14,304 nucleotides of DNA from the NCBI GenBank assembly GCA_015688915.1, contig JAATGX010000136.1, forward strand, positions 1 through 14,304, in the 5' to 3' direction. The notes under the pieces are model-generated. The model searched no databases and was not told the DNA's origin. It saw only the letters and a list, made by a program, of their open reading frames with translations. The position numbers were made by a program, and so were the translations under genes. Shown one piece after another: positions 1 to 6,768 of this stretch (positions are counted from its first letter, which is position 1; every line of letters begins with the position of its first letter). The stretch is from Desulfuromonadales bacterium. GTDB taxonomy: Bacteria > Desulfobacterota > Desulfuromonadia > Geobacterales > Pseudopelobacteraceae.

Positions 1-1
1 G

Positions 2-160
2 GGCACCTCCTACAACTCGACCTACGGCCTCTGTATGGTACCGTTCATTCAAGGGTGCCCGAGTGGGTACACTCTCTCCGATGTTGGCGTCTGTTTGGCA
101 GACCCTATTTGTCCAAACCCCAGTTTCTTCTATGCAGATTGGCAAGCCTGCGTCACCTAG
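2..160 (+). pseudogene. Upstream part of traN, ended by an in-frame TAG (5' end outside window)
   Basis: The frame of the downstream traN ORF is open from the first bases of the window to a TAG at 158-160. It encodes about 52 residues of the same style: CPSGYTLSDVGVC followed by ADPICPNP, which resembles the Cys-pair repeats at 761-1246. Between the TAG and the next possible start (GTG at 230) the same frame encodes Tyr/Ser/Thr/Asn-rich sequence with no break in character. The simplest reading is one traN gene interrupted by a nonsense codon. It could also be the true 3' end of a separate upstream gene, a sequencing error, or a readthrough site. TAG is the normal terminator of at least four other genes here (traW, traU, the lipoprotein ending at 6758, and traH), so general recoding of TAG is unlikely. 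Confidence 0.55.
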
Positions 161-229
161 ACGGATCCGAGCAGCTACACCTATAACCAAACTTCGACGA
201 CCATAACTTGGACCGCGACAAACAGGGCT

Positions 230-2746
230 GTGTACCAATGCCATTACTCCTACACAAACTCTTACACCGGGGAAACCTTTCCTGACAGCGTTATACAACC
301 AATCTGGAGCGGCAGTTGTCCTTCAAAACCTACAGGTTCTGGTGGGAGTTCGAGCTATAATTACACTGGGCAGACTTTGCTCGGTTACCTGCCTGCATAC
401 AGTAGCAGCTATGAAGGCGTTTGCCCCGATGGATCGGTTGATGGACCCGGAGGGTGTGGGGCTGGCTGGATCGCCAGTGCCATCTGCGGTGGTCCATACA
501 CTATATCTTTCGATACAACCTGCGTCGGCAGCATCTGCATATCAGCATGTTTGTCGCCATCATCCACCAGCGCCGGGAGCTCGCTATCGTGGAGCCTTTG
601 CAACAGCGGTGATCGTGACAACGGGGATCACACCTGCACACATACCAATTCCGGCGGGACCAGCTACTACTCAGACCCGTCGTGTCCAAGTGGAGGGGAC
701 TTCGACTGGGAATGGAACTACAGCAACGGCGACAAGTGTTACGCCGATTTTAACCCATCCTGTCCCACAGGCAGTACCTACAACGCTGGCCTCGGGCAGT
801 GTACCACGTCGCCGACCTGTCCCTCTGGCTTGGCCCTCGACACCAGCACGGGCGTCTGCGCCGCCACTGCAAGTCCCGACTGTTCGGCCCTGCCCGGCTA
901 TGTCTACGACTCGTCCACCAGCACCTGCCATACCCCGCCGGTCTGCGCCAACGGCGCGTATTCCGCCACACAGAAGCGATGCAACGCCACCGTGGTGCAC
1001 AACTGTGGCTCCTACTCCTACGAGTCCAGCACCGGCAAATGCGTCCAGGCTGTCTCCTGCCCGACAGACAACTCATTTTCGCTCAATAGCACCATACACT
1101 TCGACCCTACCTTGAGCCTGTGCGTTAGCGACACCCAGCACAACTGCCCCGCCGCCATGTCCTATAACGGCCTGCCGATTGAGATGTGCGAGGCGGTGCC
1201 GGTATGCGGCGTCAATGCGAGATACAACCCGCAGACGGATACGTGCGTCGGACAGTATACACCTCCGGCCGGGTCGGGAACCTGCCACCAGATAGCCGGT
1301 GATACAACGGAAATAGCACCCGGCATTCCGGCGGAATACAGCTCACCCAACAACTGCCAATCCGACACCAGCGGCATGGACACGATCAACGACACGCCCA
1401 CCGGCCAGAACGATAAAACTAATGACGGCCAGCATGACGCCGCCGGCAACTGTCTGGGGCAGATTTACCTGTTCAACGGCGAGGACATGCGGTGTCGGCT
1501 CTTTGATGACACGGGCATGACCACGTCGATCGCGGAACTGGTTGCGGAAATCGCATTAATGGCAACAGGGGTCGGTGAGGCGATGTTCGCCACAGAATTC
1601 GCCTTTGATGCGACAGTTGCTATGGAGGGAACTCTGGAGACGATTGGGATGAGCGCCGAAATGGCGACAACAGTGGCCCAGGGCGTAATGGAGGCCGCAA
1701 TCAGCACCACCCTGACCACGGCGGCGAACACGGCAATCAGCGCAACCATAAACGGCAACCTGAACGGCGTTGGAGCCGGGCTCTCACAGGGAGCGATGAG
1801 CTTCGGCATGAGCGTGGCCGGGTCCCTGCTGTCCGGCATGGCGAGTGGCGCGCTGTCGGGTATTAAGGACTATATGGGGCTATCGAATGGCGGCGGGCAA
1901 AACCTGATCGGGCAGACAACCACCATATCGGATGCCACGGGAGTCACCACGTTTACCCAAACCGCGGCGGATGGGGCCAGCAGCGTCTCGCAATTGGAGA
2001 GCAATCTGGCACAAAGTGGAACACCGTTGAGTGAATTTACCGCTGGGAAGACTTTTACCACGCCGGATGGTTCTACTTATACAGATTATACAACAAAAGG
2101 GGTTGAGATTGATGGCAAGACTACCGGCGCCTCCGCGATGCTGGCTGTAGACGGTAAAACAGGATTGGTGACATGGAACGCATACAAGACCGTGCGGGAA
2201 ACCTCGGCCAGTGCGCTCTTATTAAACCAGTTGCAGGATATTGCCGGGAAATACGGCAACCAGGTGGCGCAGATCGCGTCCCAGTCCATGCTTTCCCAAT
2301 ACACGCCGCTCAAATGCTGCTACCCGGACAAACTCGGCGCCTGCGAATCCAGCGAGATTCAGGAGGCGAACGAGCAGGCGAACGGGATGTGCCATGTTAT
2401 CGGCTCCTACTGCTCAAAAAAATTCCTGTTTGTCTGCATGGCCGAAAAACAGACCAGTTGCTGTTTTCAGTCCCAACTCGCCAGGATCATGCACGAGCAG
2501 GGCCGGCCGCAGCTCCAGTCGTTCAGCAGCGGGTGGGGCACCGCGCAAAATCCCATCTGCCGTGGGTTCACCCCGGAGGAATTCCAGGCACTCAATTTCA
2601 GCATCATGGACTTGAGCGAATGGGAGGCGAGTCTCAATGCGAATCTGAATGAAATCGCGCCGCTCGTTTCTCAGTTCATCAATTCCGTAGGCAATAGCGC
2701 CGCTCCGAGTATTCAGTCGTCGCCGGCGTACAGGGGGGCACAGTGA
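230..2746 (+). CDS. traN: TraN, mating-pair stabilisation outer-membrane adhesin (5' end missing)
   Basis: TraN is a large cysteine-rich outer-membrane protein that stabilises donor-recipient contacts in F-type conjugation by binding recipient surface proteins. The C-terminal block (about residues 696-760) is family-typical: a CCYPD pair, CHVIGSYCSKK, then CMAEKQTSCCF and SQLARIMHEQGRPQL. Ahead of it are a Tyr/Ser/Gly-rich region (1-170), a run of Cys-pair repeats (178-339) and an Ala/Gly/Met-rich segment (430-550). At 838 residues it is already longer than F TraN (about 600). It has no signal peptide. The first start, GTG at 230, has no proper Shine-Dalgarno, so this is probably not the natural N-terminus; the same coding frame continues upstream past a TAG at 158-160. 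The first roughly 700 bases are visibly more AT-rich than the rest, which suits a variable receptor-binding part. The gene ends 20 bases before a convergent lipoprotein gene. Identity is firm; the start and whether the gene is functional are not. Confidence 0.85.
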   Translation: MYQCHYSYTNSYTGETFPDSVIQPIWSGSCPSKPTGSGGSSSYNYTGQTLLGYLPAYSSSYEGVCPDGSVDGPGGCGAGWIASAICGGPYTISFDTTCVGSICISACLSPSSTSAGSSLSWSLCNSGDRDNGDHTCTHTNSGGTSYYSDPSCPSGGDFDWEWNYSNGDKCYADFNPSCPTGSTYNAGLGQCTTSPTCPSGLALDTSTGVCAATASPDCSALPGYVYDSSTSTCHTPPVCANGAYSATQKRCNATVVHNCGSYSYESSTGKCVQAVSCPTDNSFSLNSTIHFDPTLSLCVSDTQHNCPAAMSYNGLPIEMCEAVPVCGVNARYNPQTDTCVGQYTPPAGSGTCHQIAGDTTEIAPGIPAEYSSPNNCQSDTSGMDTINDTPTGQNDKTNDGQHDAAGNCLGQIYLFNGEDMRCRLFDDTGMTTSIAELVAEIALMATGVGEAMFATEFAFDATVAMEGTLETIGMSAEMATTVAQGVMEAAISTTLTTAANTAISATINGNLNGVGAGLSQGAMSFGMSVAGSLLSGMASGALSGIKDYMGLSNGGGQNLIGQTTTISDATGVTTFTQTAADGASSVSQLESNLAQSGTPLSEFTAGKTFTTPDGSTYTDYTTKGVEIDGKTTGASAMLAVDGKTGLVTWNAYKTVRETSASALLLNQLQDIAGKYGNQVAQIASQSMLSQYTPLKCCYPDKLGACESSEIQEANEQANGMCHVIGSYCSKKFLFVCMAEKQTSCCFQSQLARIMHEQGRPQLQSFSSGWGTAQNPICRGFTPEEFQALNFSIMDLSEWEASLNANLNEIAPLVSQFINSVGNSAAPSIQSSPAYRGAQ
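761..1246 (+). repeat. Degenerate cysteine-pair repeats inside TraN
   Basis: Roughly six or seven degenerate units of about 20-25 codons follow one another. The pattern is Cys-Pro-x-Gly, about 8-10 residues often with Tyr/Asp, a second Cys, a few residues, then the next Cys. Examples are CPTGSTYNAGLGQC, CPSGLALDTSTGVC and CANGAYSATQKRC. They are repeats at protein level only; the DNA is too diverged to be a recent tandem duplication. Similar Cys-pair runs are known in TraN proteins and probably form a disulfide-stapled stalk. Confidence 0.6.
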
Positions 2747-2766
2747 GTCCCCGACGGGAAATCACT

Positions 2767-3507
2767 TCAGGGTTTGGGGGCGGGCGTTGTCGCGGCCTCC
2801 AGGGCGAGCGCCACGACAGACAGGCAGGCCCACGGGTCGTTTTGGACCTCTTCGGGGCAGGAGATACTTTCCCAAACCAGCTTGTCCTTCTTCTCATCAA
2901 TTTGCATAGTCGAGATCACATACCCCTGTTGCTGAATGGTTTCGGTTTTCGTTTGTATCGCGTCACCACTGCCCCCGGAATATTTATATGCGCCTGTGGC
3001 GCCGGACACAAAGGCCCCGGAACTCGTGTTGTAGGCATTCGTTTTCGTCACCGCCGACATGGCCACCAGCATCAGATTCCCCAAAAGCTGGGAGCTGATG
3101 CCGGTAAACGACGTCTTTGTTTCCTGTTTTGGTCTGGCAAACAGCGCTATTACCGCACCGTTTTTGAGAAGGAGCTGTTCTTTTTGCCACTCCTGGTAAA
3201 GTTGCATTTGTTTCGTAAAGTACTCATAACCGCTGAGGTCAGAGGAACCATATCTCTTATTCATCTCTGCAAGTGTTGGCCACTTCGCATCATTCACGCA
3301 CAACACACGACCGTCCGGGGTTTTCAGGGTTGCCGTGGAGTAGATACCCAACGCGGCTATGCGCTTATTAGTCGTCTCGTATGGCCGCACAACCGCAATT
3401 CTGCTGTTCGGCTGAAGGGTGGGGAGCGAGGCGCAGCCCGCGAGGGAGACGACAACAGCAATTAGAGCCAGCAGAGCCGCGAACATCGGTTTTTTAACCC
3501 TTAGCAT
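2767..3507 (-). CDS. Predicted lipoprotein, function unknown
   Basis: This encodes 246 residues with a clear lipoprotein signal: basic start (MLRVKK), hydrophobic stretch, and lipobox LAGC with the lipidated Cys at about residue 25. It should be anchored in a membrane facing the periplasm. The ATG complementary to 3505-3507 has an AGGAGG at 3513-3518 with 5-base spacing, so the start is secure. The mature part has a mixed alpha/beta look, a Gly/Ser/Ala segment around residues 143-175 and two Cys near the C-terminus (SCPEE and WACLS). I do not recognise a family. It reads against all the transfer genes, ends 20 bases from the convergent traN stop, and follows the DUF5678-like gene on the same strand. 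Its DNA is less GC-rich than traW-traU. A surface or entry-exclusion role is possible for a lipoprotein within a tra region but is speculation. Confidence 0.75.
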   Translation of the reverse strand: MLRVKKPMFAALLALIAVVVSLAGCASLPTLQPNSRIAVVRPYETTNKRIAALGIYSTATLKTPDGRVLCVNDAKWPTLAEMNKRYGSSDLSGYEYFTKQMQLYQEWQKEQLLLKNGAVIALFARPKQETKTSFTGISSQLLGNLMLVAMSAVTKTNAYNTSSGAFVSGATGAYKYSGGSGDAIQTKTETIQQQGYVISTMQIDEKKDKLVWESISCPEEVQNDPWACLSVVALALEAATTPAPKP

Positions 3508-3557
3508 AATAGCCTCCTGGAATTTTTAATGGGGGGGCGGGGAGGATGTCAACGGCA

Positions 3558-3749
3558 TCAGTAAATGTAGGCTATGTCACTGCGGGGAACGAAGACGACC
3601 ACCGGCTCTACAATGCCTTTTTTCTCGGCGGCATTGATCACACGCACCGGATCCTTGCCGGAGGAGACAACCTTGGTACTCGTAAAGGACTCAAATGCCA
3701 CGTATTTGCCTTCGTATTTTTTGCCAGCAACCAGAACTTGTGCGGCCAT
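3558..3749 (-). CDS. Small DUF5678-like protein
   Basis: This is a 63-residue soluble protein beginning MAAQVLVAGKKYEGKYVAFE. The pattern Y-x-GKYVAF, then VVSSGKDP, a helix, and a closing VVVFVP stretch matches what I remember of the small DUF5678 family, which is common in deltaproteobacteria and archaea and has no established function. I chose the internal ATG (complement of 3747-3749) over a longer TTG start because AGGAGG at 3756-3761 sits 6 bases upstream of it. It is the first gene of a two-gene opposite-strand unit; the lipoprotein start lies about 50 bases beyond its stop. A candidate promoter lies at 3796-3824. Family assignment is from memory of the pattern, not a search. Confidence 0.7.
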   Translation of the reverse strand: MAAQVLVAGKKYEGKYVAFESFTSTKVVSSGKDPVRVINAAEKKGIVEPVVVFVPRSDIAYIY

Positions 3750-3755
3750 GGTGAG

Positions 3756-3761
3756 CCTCCT
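3756..3761 (-). promoter_or_regulatory. Ribosome binding site deciding the DUF5678-like start
   Basis: A perfect AGGAGG on the minus strand lies 6 bases before the ATG at 3749. The longer TTG start at 3773 would place this site inside the coding region and has nothing comparable ahead of it. Confidence 0.7.
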
Positions 3762-3795
3762 GATGATGCGCAACTGTTACATACACTCCGGTACC

Positions 3796-3824
3796 CCTAT
3801 ACCACATCAGGAGCATATTCGCAA
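3796..3824 (-). promoter_or_regulatory. Candidate sigma-70-type promoter for the minus-strand cassette
   Basis: On the minus strand, TTGCGA (3824-3819) is followed after exactly 17 bases by TATAGG (3801-3796). Each hexamer matches the consensus at four of six positions. It would start transcription near 3789, giving a leader of about 40 bases before the first ATG. It lies in the only divergent gap of the window, overlapping the uncertain 5' end of traW. It was found by eye and could be chance. Confidence 0.35.
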
Positions 3825-3849
3825 CGGCATCCGGGGGATAGCCGGGACC

Positions 3850-4455
3850 ATGGCGCTCATCATCGCCATATCGGCCCTGTTACCGGCGCTCGCCTCAGCC
3901 ACCGTCATCGGCACGGTTGGGCACACCTACCCGTTTGCCGAGCCGGACGCCCTGACCGAGGTTGTGGAGCGGGCGAGACAGGTTGACTGGAAACGTGTCC
4001 TGTCGGCCGCGAAGGAGCAGGCCCGGCATCACCGGCCGGAGATACCGGCCATACCCCGTGCCGACGTGGCCCGGAAGCGCCAGGTGGCGATGTCCTTCAC
4101 CCTCGACGTGGATGTACCCGACCCCCGGGACCCCACAAAAATCAAATATCCGAAGGGTTTTGTGTTTAACCCGCTGGCGCAGTTCACCATGCCCGCCTGC
4201 ATATTGTTCGTGAACGCCGCCGACCGGGCGCAGCGGGAATGGCTCATGTCGGCGCAGCAGGCCCGCGACCCGCTGACGCCGATCCTGTTGACCGGCGGGG
4301 ATTTCGAAAAGATCGAACGGGCCCTCAAACGCCCGGTGCATCATGCCGACGCCCTGCTCCTGGAGCGGTTCGGCATCAAGGCCGTGCCGGCCATAGCCTG
4401 CCAGAAGGGGGCAACCCTGGAAGTGGAGGAGATCGATGTCCGCAAAAACCGCTAG
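3850..4455 (+). CDS. traW: TraW, periplasmic pilus assembly protein
   Basis: TraW is a periplasmic F-pilus assembly protein that works with TrbC. From ATG 3850 the product is 201 residues, close to F TraW (about 210). A hydrophobic segment ending ALASA is followed by the family-typical mature start TVIGTVGHTYPFAEPDAL. Later come YPKGFVFNPLAQF and a thioredoxin-fold-like C-terminal half (CILFVNAAD, then FGIKAVPAIACQKG). The start is uncertain. ATG 3850 gives a signal peptide without a basic N-region and only a weak GGGGGAT far upstream. Upstream in the same frame are ATGs at 3763 and 3766 (no Shine-Dalgarno) and a stretch IRNGIRGIAGT that would supply the missing basic residues. traU starts 20 bases before the traW stop, so the two are translationally coupled. 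Confidence 0.85.
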   Translation: MALIIAISALLPALASATVIGTVGHTYPFAEPDALTEVVERARQVDWKRVLSAAKEQARHHRPEIPAIPRADVARKRQVAMSFTLDVDVPDPRDPTKIKYPKGFVFNPLAQFTMPACILFVNAADRAQREWLMSAQQARDPLTPILLTGGDFEKIERALKRPVHHADALLLERFGIKAVPAIACQKGATLEVEEIDVRKNR

Positions 4456-5383
4456 TTTTGTCCTGTTGGGGCTTTTGGCCGTCAGTACCCCAGCCCTGGC
4501 CACCTGCAACGGCACCATATTCAACCCGGTGACCGACATCGCCTGGAACGGCCTGTTCCCGATCCGGGTGGGAGGTTTCGCCGTGGCCACCAACAGCAAC
4601 GTTCCGGACGGCGCCCAGGGCACGGTCAACCCGATCTGTACCTGCACCACCACCAGCGGCACGTTCATCGGCACCCAGATCGGGTTCTGGGATGTGGCGT
4701 ACCTGGTGGAGGTGGTTGACGATCCCTACTGCTCCACCGTGGTGGGCACGACCGTGGGCAGCGCAGGCGGGTCGCACCAGGGTACCAACGACAAGAGCGT
4801 GACCGCGCCCCGTACCTTCAAACAGGTTCACTGGTGGCCGTTCAACGCCATCCAATTGCTCGGCATGCTGACCGGCCTCTCATGCGTCCAGCAGGTTCCT
4901 CTGCAGATGACCTACCTCTCCGAGATAGATCCATCCTGGACAGAGGACTGGCTTGCCATGCTCAAGGATCCGAAGGTTTTCCTCGTGGCCAACCCGGCCG
5001 CCGATATCGCTTGCGGCGCGAAAAACGCCATTGCCCAGGTGCCGGGCAGCTTCTTCCCCTCGGTCTACGACTCCCTGTTTTGGTGCGCCTGGGACAACAT
5101 ATACCCGCTGGCCGGCCACAGCAGCACACCGCATAACCTGACCGCCTCCGCCCAGGTCGTGGCACGGCAAATCTACACCAACACGGAATGGGGCACAGTG
5201 GAGGACTTCACCGCAGATTCCCAGGGGTGCAGCGGCCAGATCATCCCGGTCTGGAAATCGTCGCAGTGGCGGTTTCAACTGGCCAAGCCGATCAAGACTG
5301 CCACACCGTTCTGGGCCGGCGAATCGGAGCTGATCTGGGATTCGGGCAAGGCCCCGGCGTATAACGACAAGAATTTTTTGTAG
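4436..5383 (+). CDS. traU: TraU, periplasmic conjugation protein
   Basis: TraU is a periplasmic, disulfide-rich protein needed for efficient F-type DNA transfer and pilus assembly. The product is 315 residues (F TraU about 330). It has a signal peptide ending ALA before TCNGTIFNPVTDIAWNGLFP, the usual beginning of mature TraU. Family-like stretches follow: CTCTTTSGTFIGTQIGFWD, VEVVDDPYCS, a Cys-containing PADIACGAKNAIAQVPGSFF and FWCAWDNIYPLAGH. Roughly ten cysteines in the mature part imply several disulfides. The ATG at 4436 has GGAGGAG ending 4 bases before it, inside the end of traW. It stops with TAG; 37 bases separate it from trbC. Confidence 0.93.
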   Translation: MSAKTASFVLLGLLAVSTPALATCNGTIFNPVTDIAWNGLFPIRVGGFAVATNSNVPDGAQGTVNPICTCTTTSGTFIGTQIGFWDVAYLVEVVDDPYCSTVVGTTVGSAGGSHQGTNDKSVTAPRTFKQVHWWPFNAIQLLGMLTGLSCVQQVPLQMTYLSEIDPSWTEDWLAMLKDPKVFLVANPAADIACGAKNAIAQVPGSFFPSVYDSLFWCAWDNIYPLAGHSSTPHNLTASAQVVARQIYTNTEWGTVEDFTADSQGCSGQIIPVWKSSQWRFQLAKPIKTATPFWAGESELIWDSGKAPAYNDKNFL

Positions 5384-5420
5384 GTGCTGTCTCAGAAGAA
5401 GAAGTGCTGCCAGAAGATCT

Positions 5421-6245
5421 ATGGGAACTGACATGCGAACCATCACAACCATATTGTTTATTACCAGTATCGCCGCAGTATCCGCGTTCGCCGGCACCAT
5501 CCAGGAGGCCGCCGAATCGGCCCGGGCGAACTCCTCGCACTATGATACGGATGCGCAGCGGCTCCCGGAGAGCGTTGCCAGTGGCGCAGCACAGGTGGAC
5601 GCGGCCAGAAAGACCCTCGACGCGGTCAACTCCAAGGAGTTCCAGGACAAGGTCCAAAGAGAACGGGCCCGCCTCCAGCGCGAGATGTTCGGGGGCACGG
5701 CAGTGAAGCCGGGCCCGTACTATACGGACTCCCGGCGTAGTGGGAACAATGAGGCCCCGCACCTGGCGTACGATGAACGGGTCTACCTGTTTATCTCCTC
5801 CTCGATGCCCCTATCGACCCTGCGGAATTACGCCCGGGATATTGACCGCCTGCAGGATCCCAATATCAGCATGGTCATGCGCGGTTTCATCGGAGGCGTC
5901 CAGGACGCCACTAAAACCATGGAGTTCATCATGAAGATCCGGCTGAAGGACCTGGGGTGCAATGGTACCGGCTGCGCGACCTTCGGCACGCCGGTGGACA
6001 TCGACCCGAACCTGTACCGCCGTTTCCAGCCGACCGTCGTACCGGCGCTGGTGTATGTCCGTGGCGTGAGGCCGATCGATCCGGACGTGAGCGAAGGCAG
6101 CCCGGAGAACGTCGCTGTGCCCTCCCCTTCGTCCTGGACGGTGATCTATGGCGACACCTCCTTGGGATATCTATTCGAGCAGGTGGCCGAGGCAGTCAAA
6201 TCCCCCGCGCTCACCGCCATGGCGCGCTACCTGGGTCAACAATAA
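5421..6245 (+). CDS. trbC: TrbC (F-type), periplasmic pilus assembly protein
   Basis: F-type TrbC is a periplasmic protein that interacts with TraW during pilus assembly. The 274-residue product has a signal peptide ending AFA before GTIQEAAESA, then a charged and probably coiled-coil stretch (about 40-95). The TrbC thioredoxin-like core follows, with the signature YLFISSSMPLSTLRNYAR and VMRGFIGGVQDATKTMEFI. It continues with DIDPNLYRRFQPTVVPALVYV, typical of the family. ATG 5421 and ATG 5433 are both possible: a GGGA lies 6 bases before 5433, while 5421 has only AGAAG. Either leaves an intact signal peptide. The 37-base gap after traU holds an imperfect direct repeat (GTGCTG followed by CAGAAGA, at 5384-5399 and 5404-5417) of unknown meaning. 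Confidence 0.88.
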   Translation: MGTDMRTITTILFITSIAAVSAFAGTIQEAAESARANSSHYDTDAQRLPESVASGAAQVDAARKTLDAVNSKEFQDKVQRERARLQREMFGGTAVKPGPYYTDSRRSGNNEAPHLAYDERVYLFISSSMPLSTLRNYARDIDRLQDPNISMVMRGFIGGVQDATKTMEFIMKIRLKDLGCNGTGCATFGTPVDIDPNLYRRFQPTVVPALVYVRGVRPIDPDVSEGSPENVAVPSPSSWTVIYGDTSLGYLFEQVAEAVKSPALTAMARYLGQQ

Positions 6246-6246
6246 A

Positions 6247-6267
6247 CCTGCCGCTCTATGCGACAGG
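6247..6267 (+). other. Small imperfect hairpin in the trbC-lipoprotein gap
   Basis: CCTG-C-CGC and GCG-A-CAGG can pair around a TCTAT loop, with one internal mismatch. It sits just after the trbC stop and 6 bases before the AAGGAGG of the next gene. There is no following U-run, so it is not a classical terminator. It could act in RNA processing or be chance. Confidence 0.25.
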
Positions 6268-6284
6268 CACCATAAGGAGGAACC

Positions 6285-6758
6285 ATGAAAAAGTTCATGA
6301 TGGCATTGTCCCTGACGCTCGCCCTTGCCGGTCTCGCCGGCTGCGGCAGCGACGGTGGCGGATCCGCTACGGACACCACCCCCCAGCAGCAGTCGGCACT
6401 GGTGATGTTTCTGACGTCGTCCCCGGTGATCTACTCGGTGTCCCGCGCCGGGTATGCGGCCAACACGTTCGCGGCCACCAGTGGCCTCTGGCAGACGTCC
6501 CCGGTGATAACCACCGGCACACCGGTGGTTTCCTCCGATCAAGGCTCCTGGAGCGTGGCCAGCGACAACAAGACCCTGGTGCTGGTCCCCAACCTGGGGA
6601 ATCCCCTGGGCGCCGTCAGCGGCATGCAGTTCCTAGCCCTCAACAACATCGATCCCGACGGTACATCCGCGACGTTCACCCCCGGCATCCGGCTCTACAC
6701 CTCCCTGGCCGCCGCGCAGGACTACTACGCTCTGCTGACGTCCCCCGCCGTGAAATAG
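6285..6758 (+). CDS. Small predicted lipoprotein, function unknown
   Basis: This encodes 157 residues with an unmistakable lipoprotein signal: MKKFMMALSL, hydrophobic core, lipobox LAGC with Cys at residue 20, then a Gly/Ser-rich linker. The remainder is rich in Ser/Thr/Val/Gly and looks like a small beta-sandwich, with no Cys after the lipobox. The strong AAGGAGG at 6274-6280 lies 4 bases before the ATG. The gene sits between trbC and an HD-GYP gene on the same strand, probably in the same transcript. I recognise no family. The lipoproteins I know from F-type systems are TraV and TraT (and TraN-associated partners), and this resembles neither. Confidence 0.75.
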   Translation: MKKFMMALSLTLALAGLAGCGSDGGGSATDTTPQQQSALVMFLTSSPVIYSVSRAGYAANTFAATSGLWQTSPVITTGTPVVSSDQGSWSVASDNKTLVLVPNLGNPLGAVSGMQFLALNNIDPDGTSATFTPGIRLYTSLAAAQDYYALLTSPAVK

Positions 6759-6768
6759 GAAGCGGCCA

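Noticed and set aside
2747..2790. A bidirectional terminator expected between convergent traN and the lipoprotein gene.
   Set aside because: I could find no convincing hairpin with a U-run on either strand in this short gap.
2743..3465. Long + strand open frame opposite the lipoprotein gene.
   Set aside because: It is the antisense shadow of the minus-strand gene, which has a strong ribosome binding site, a lipobox and sensible protein sequence. The + product has none of these.
3531..3545. G-rich run (GGGGGGGCGGGGAGG) as a possible G-quadruplex.
   Set aside because: It lacks four separated G-tracts with suitable loops. The homopolymer is more relevant as a sequencing-error risk, and it lies outside both coding regions.
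3524..3552. On the minus strand a perfect TTGACA (3552-3547) lies 17 bases before TTAAAA, suggesting a promoter for the lipoprotein alone.
   Set aside because: The start of transcription would fall inside the AGGAGG of that gene, leaving no usable leader, and the -10 is poor. The two genes are more simply read from one upstream promoter.
3895..5500. Long minus-strand open frames opposite traW and traU.
   Set aside because: High-GC third positions keep antisense frames open. Their products are Arg/Gly/Pro-rich without domains, and the + strand carries recognised TraW and TraU.
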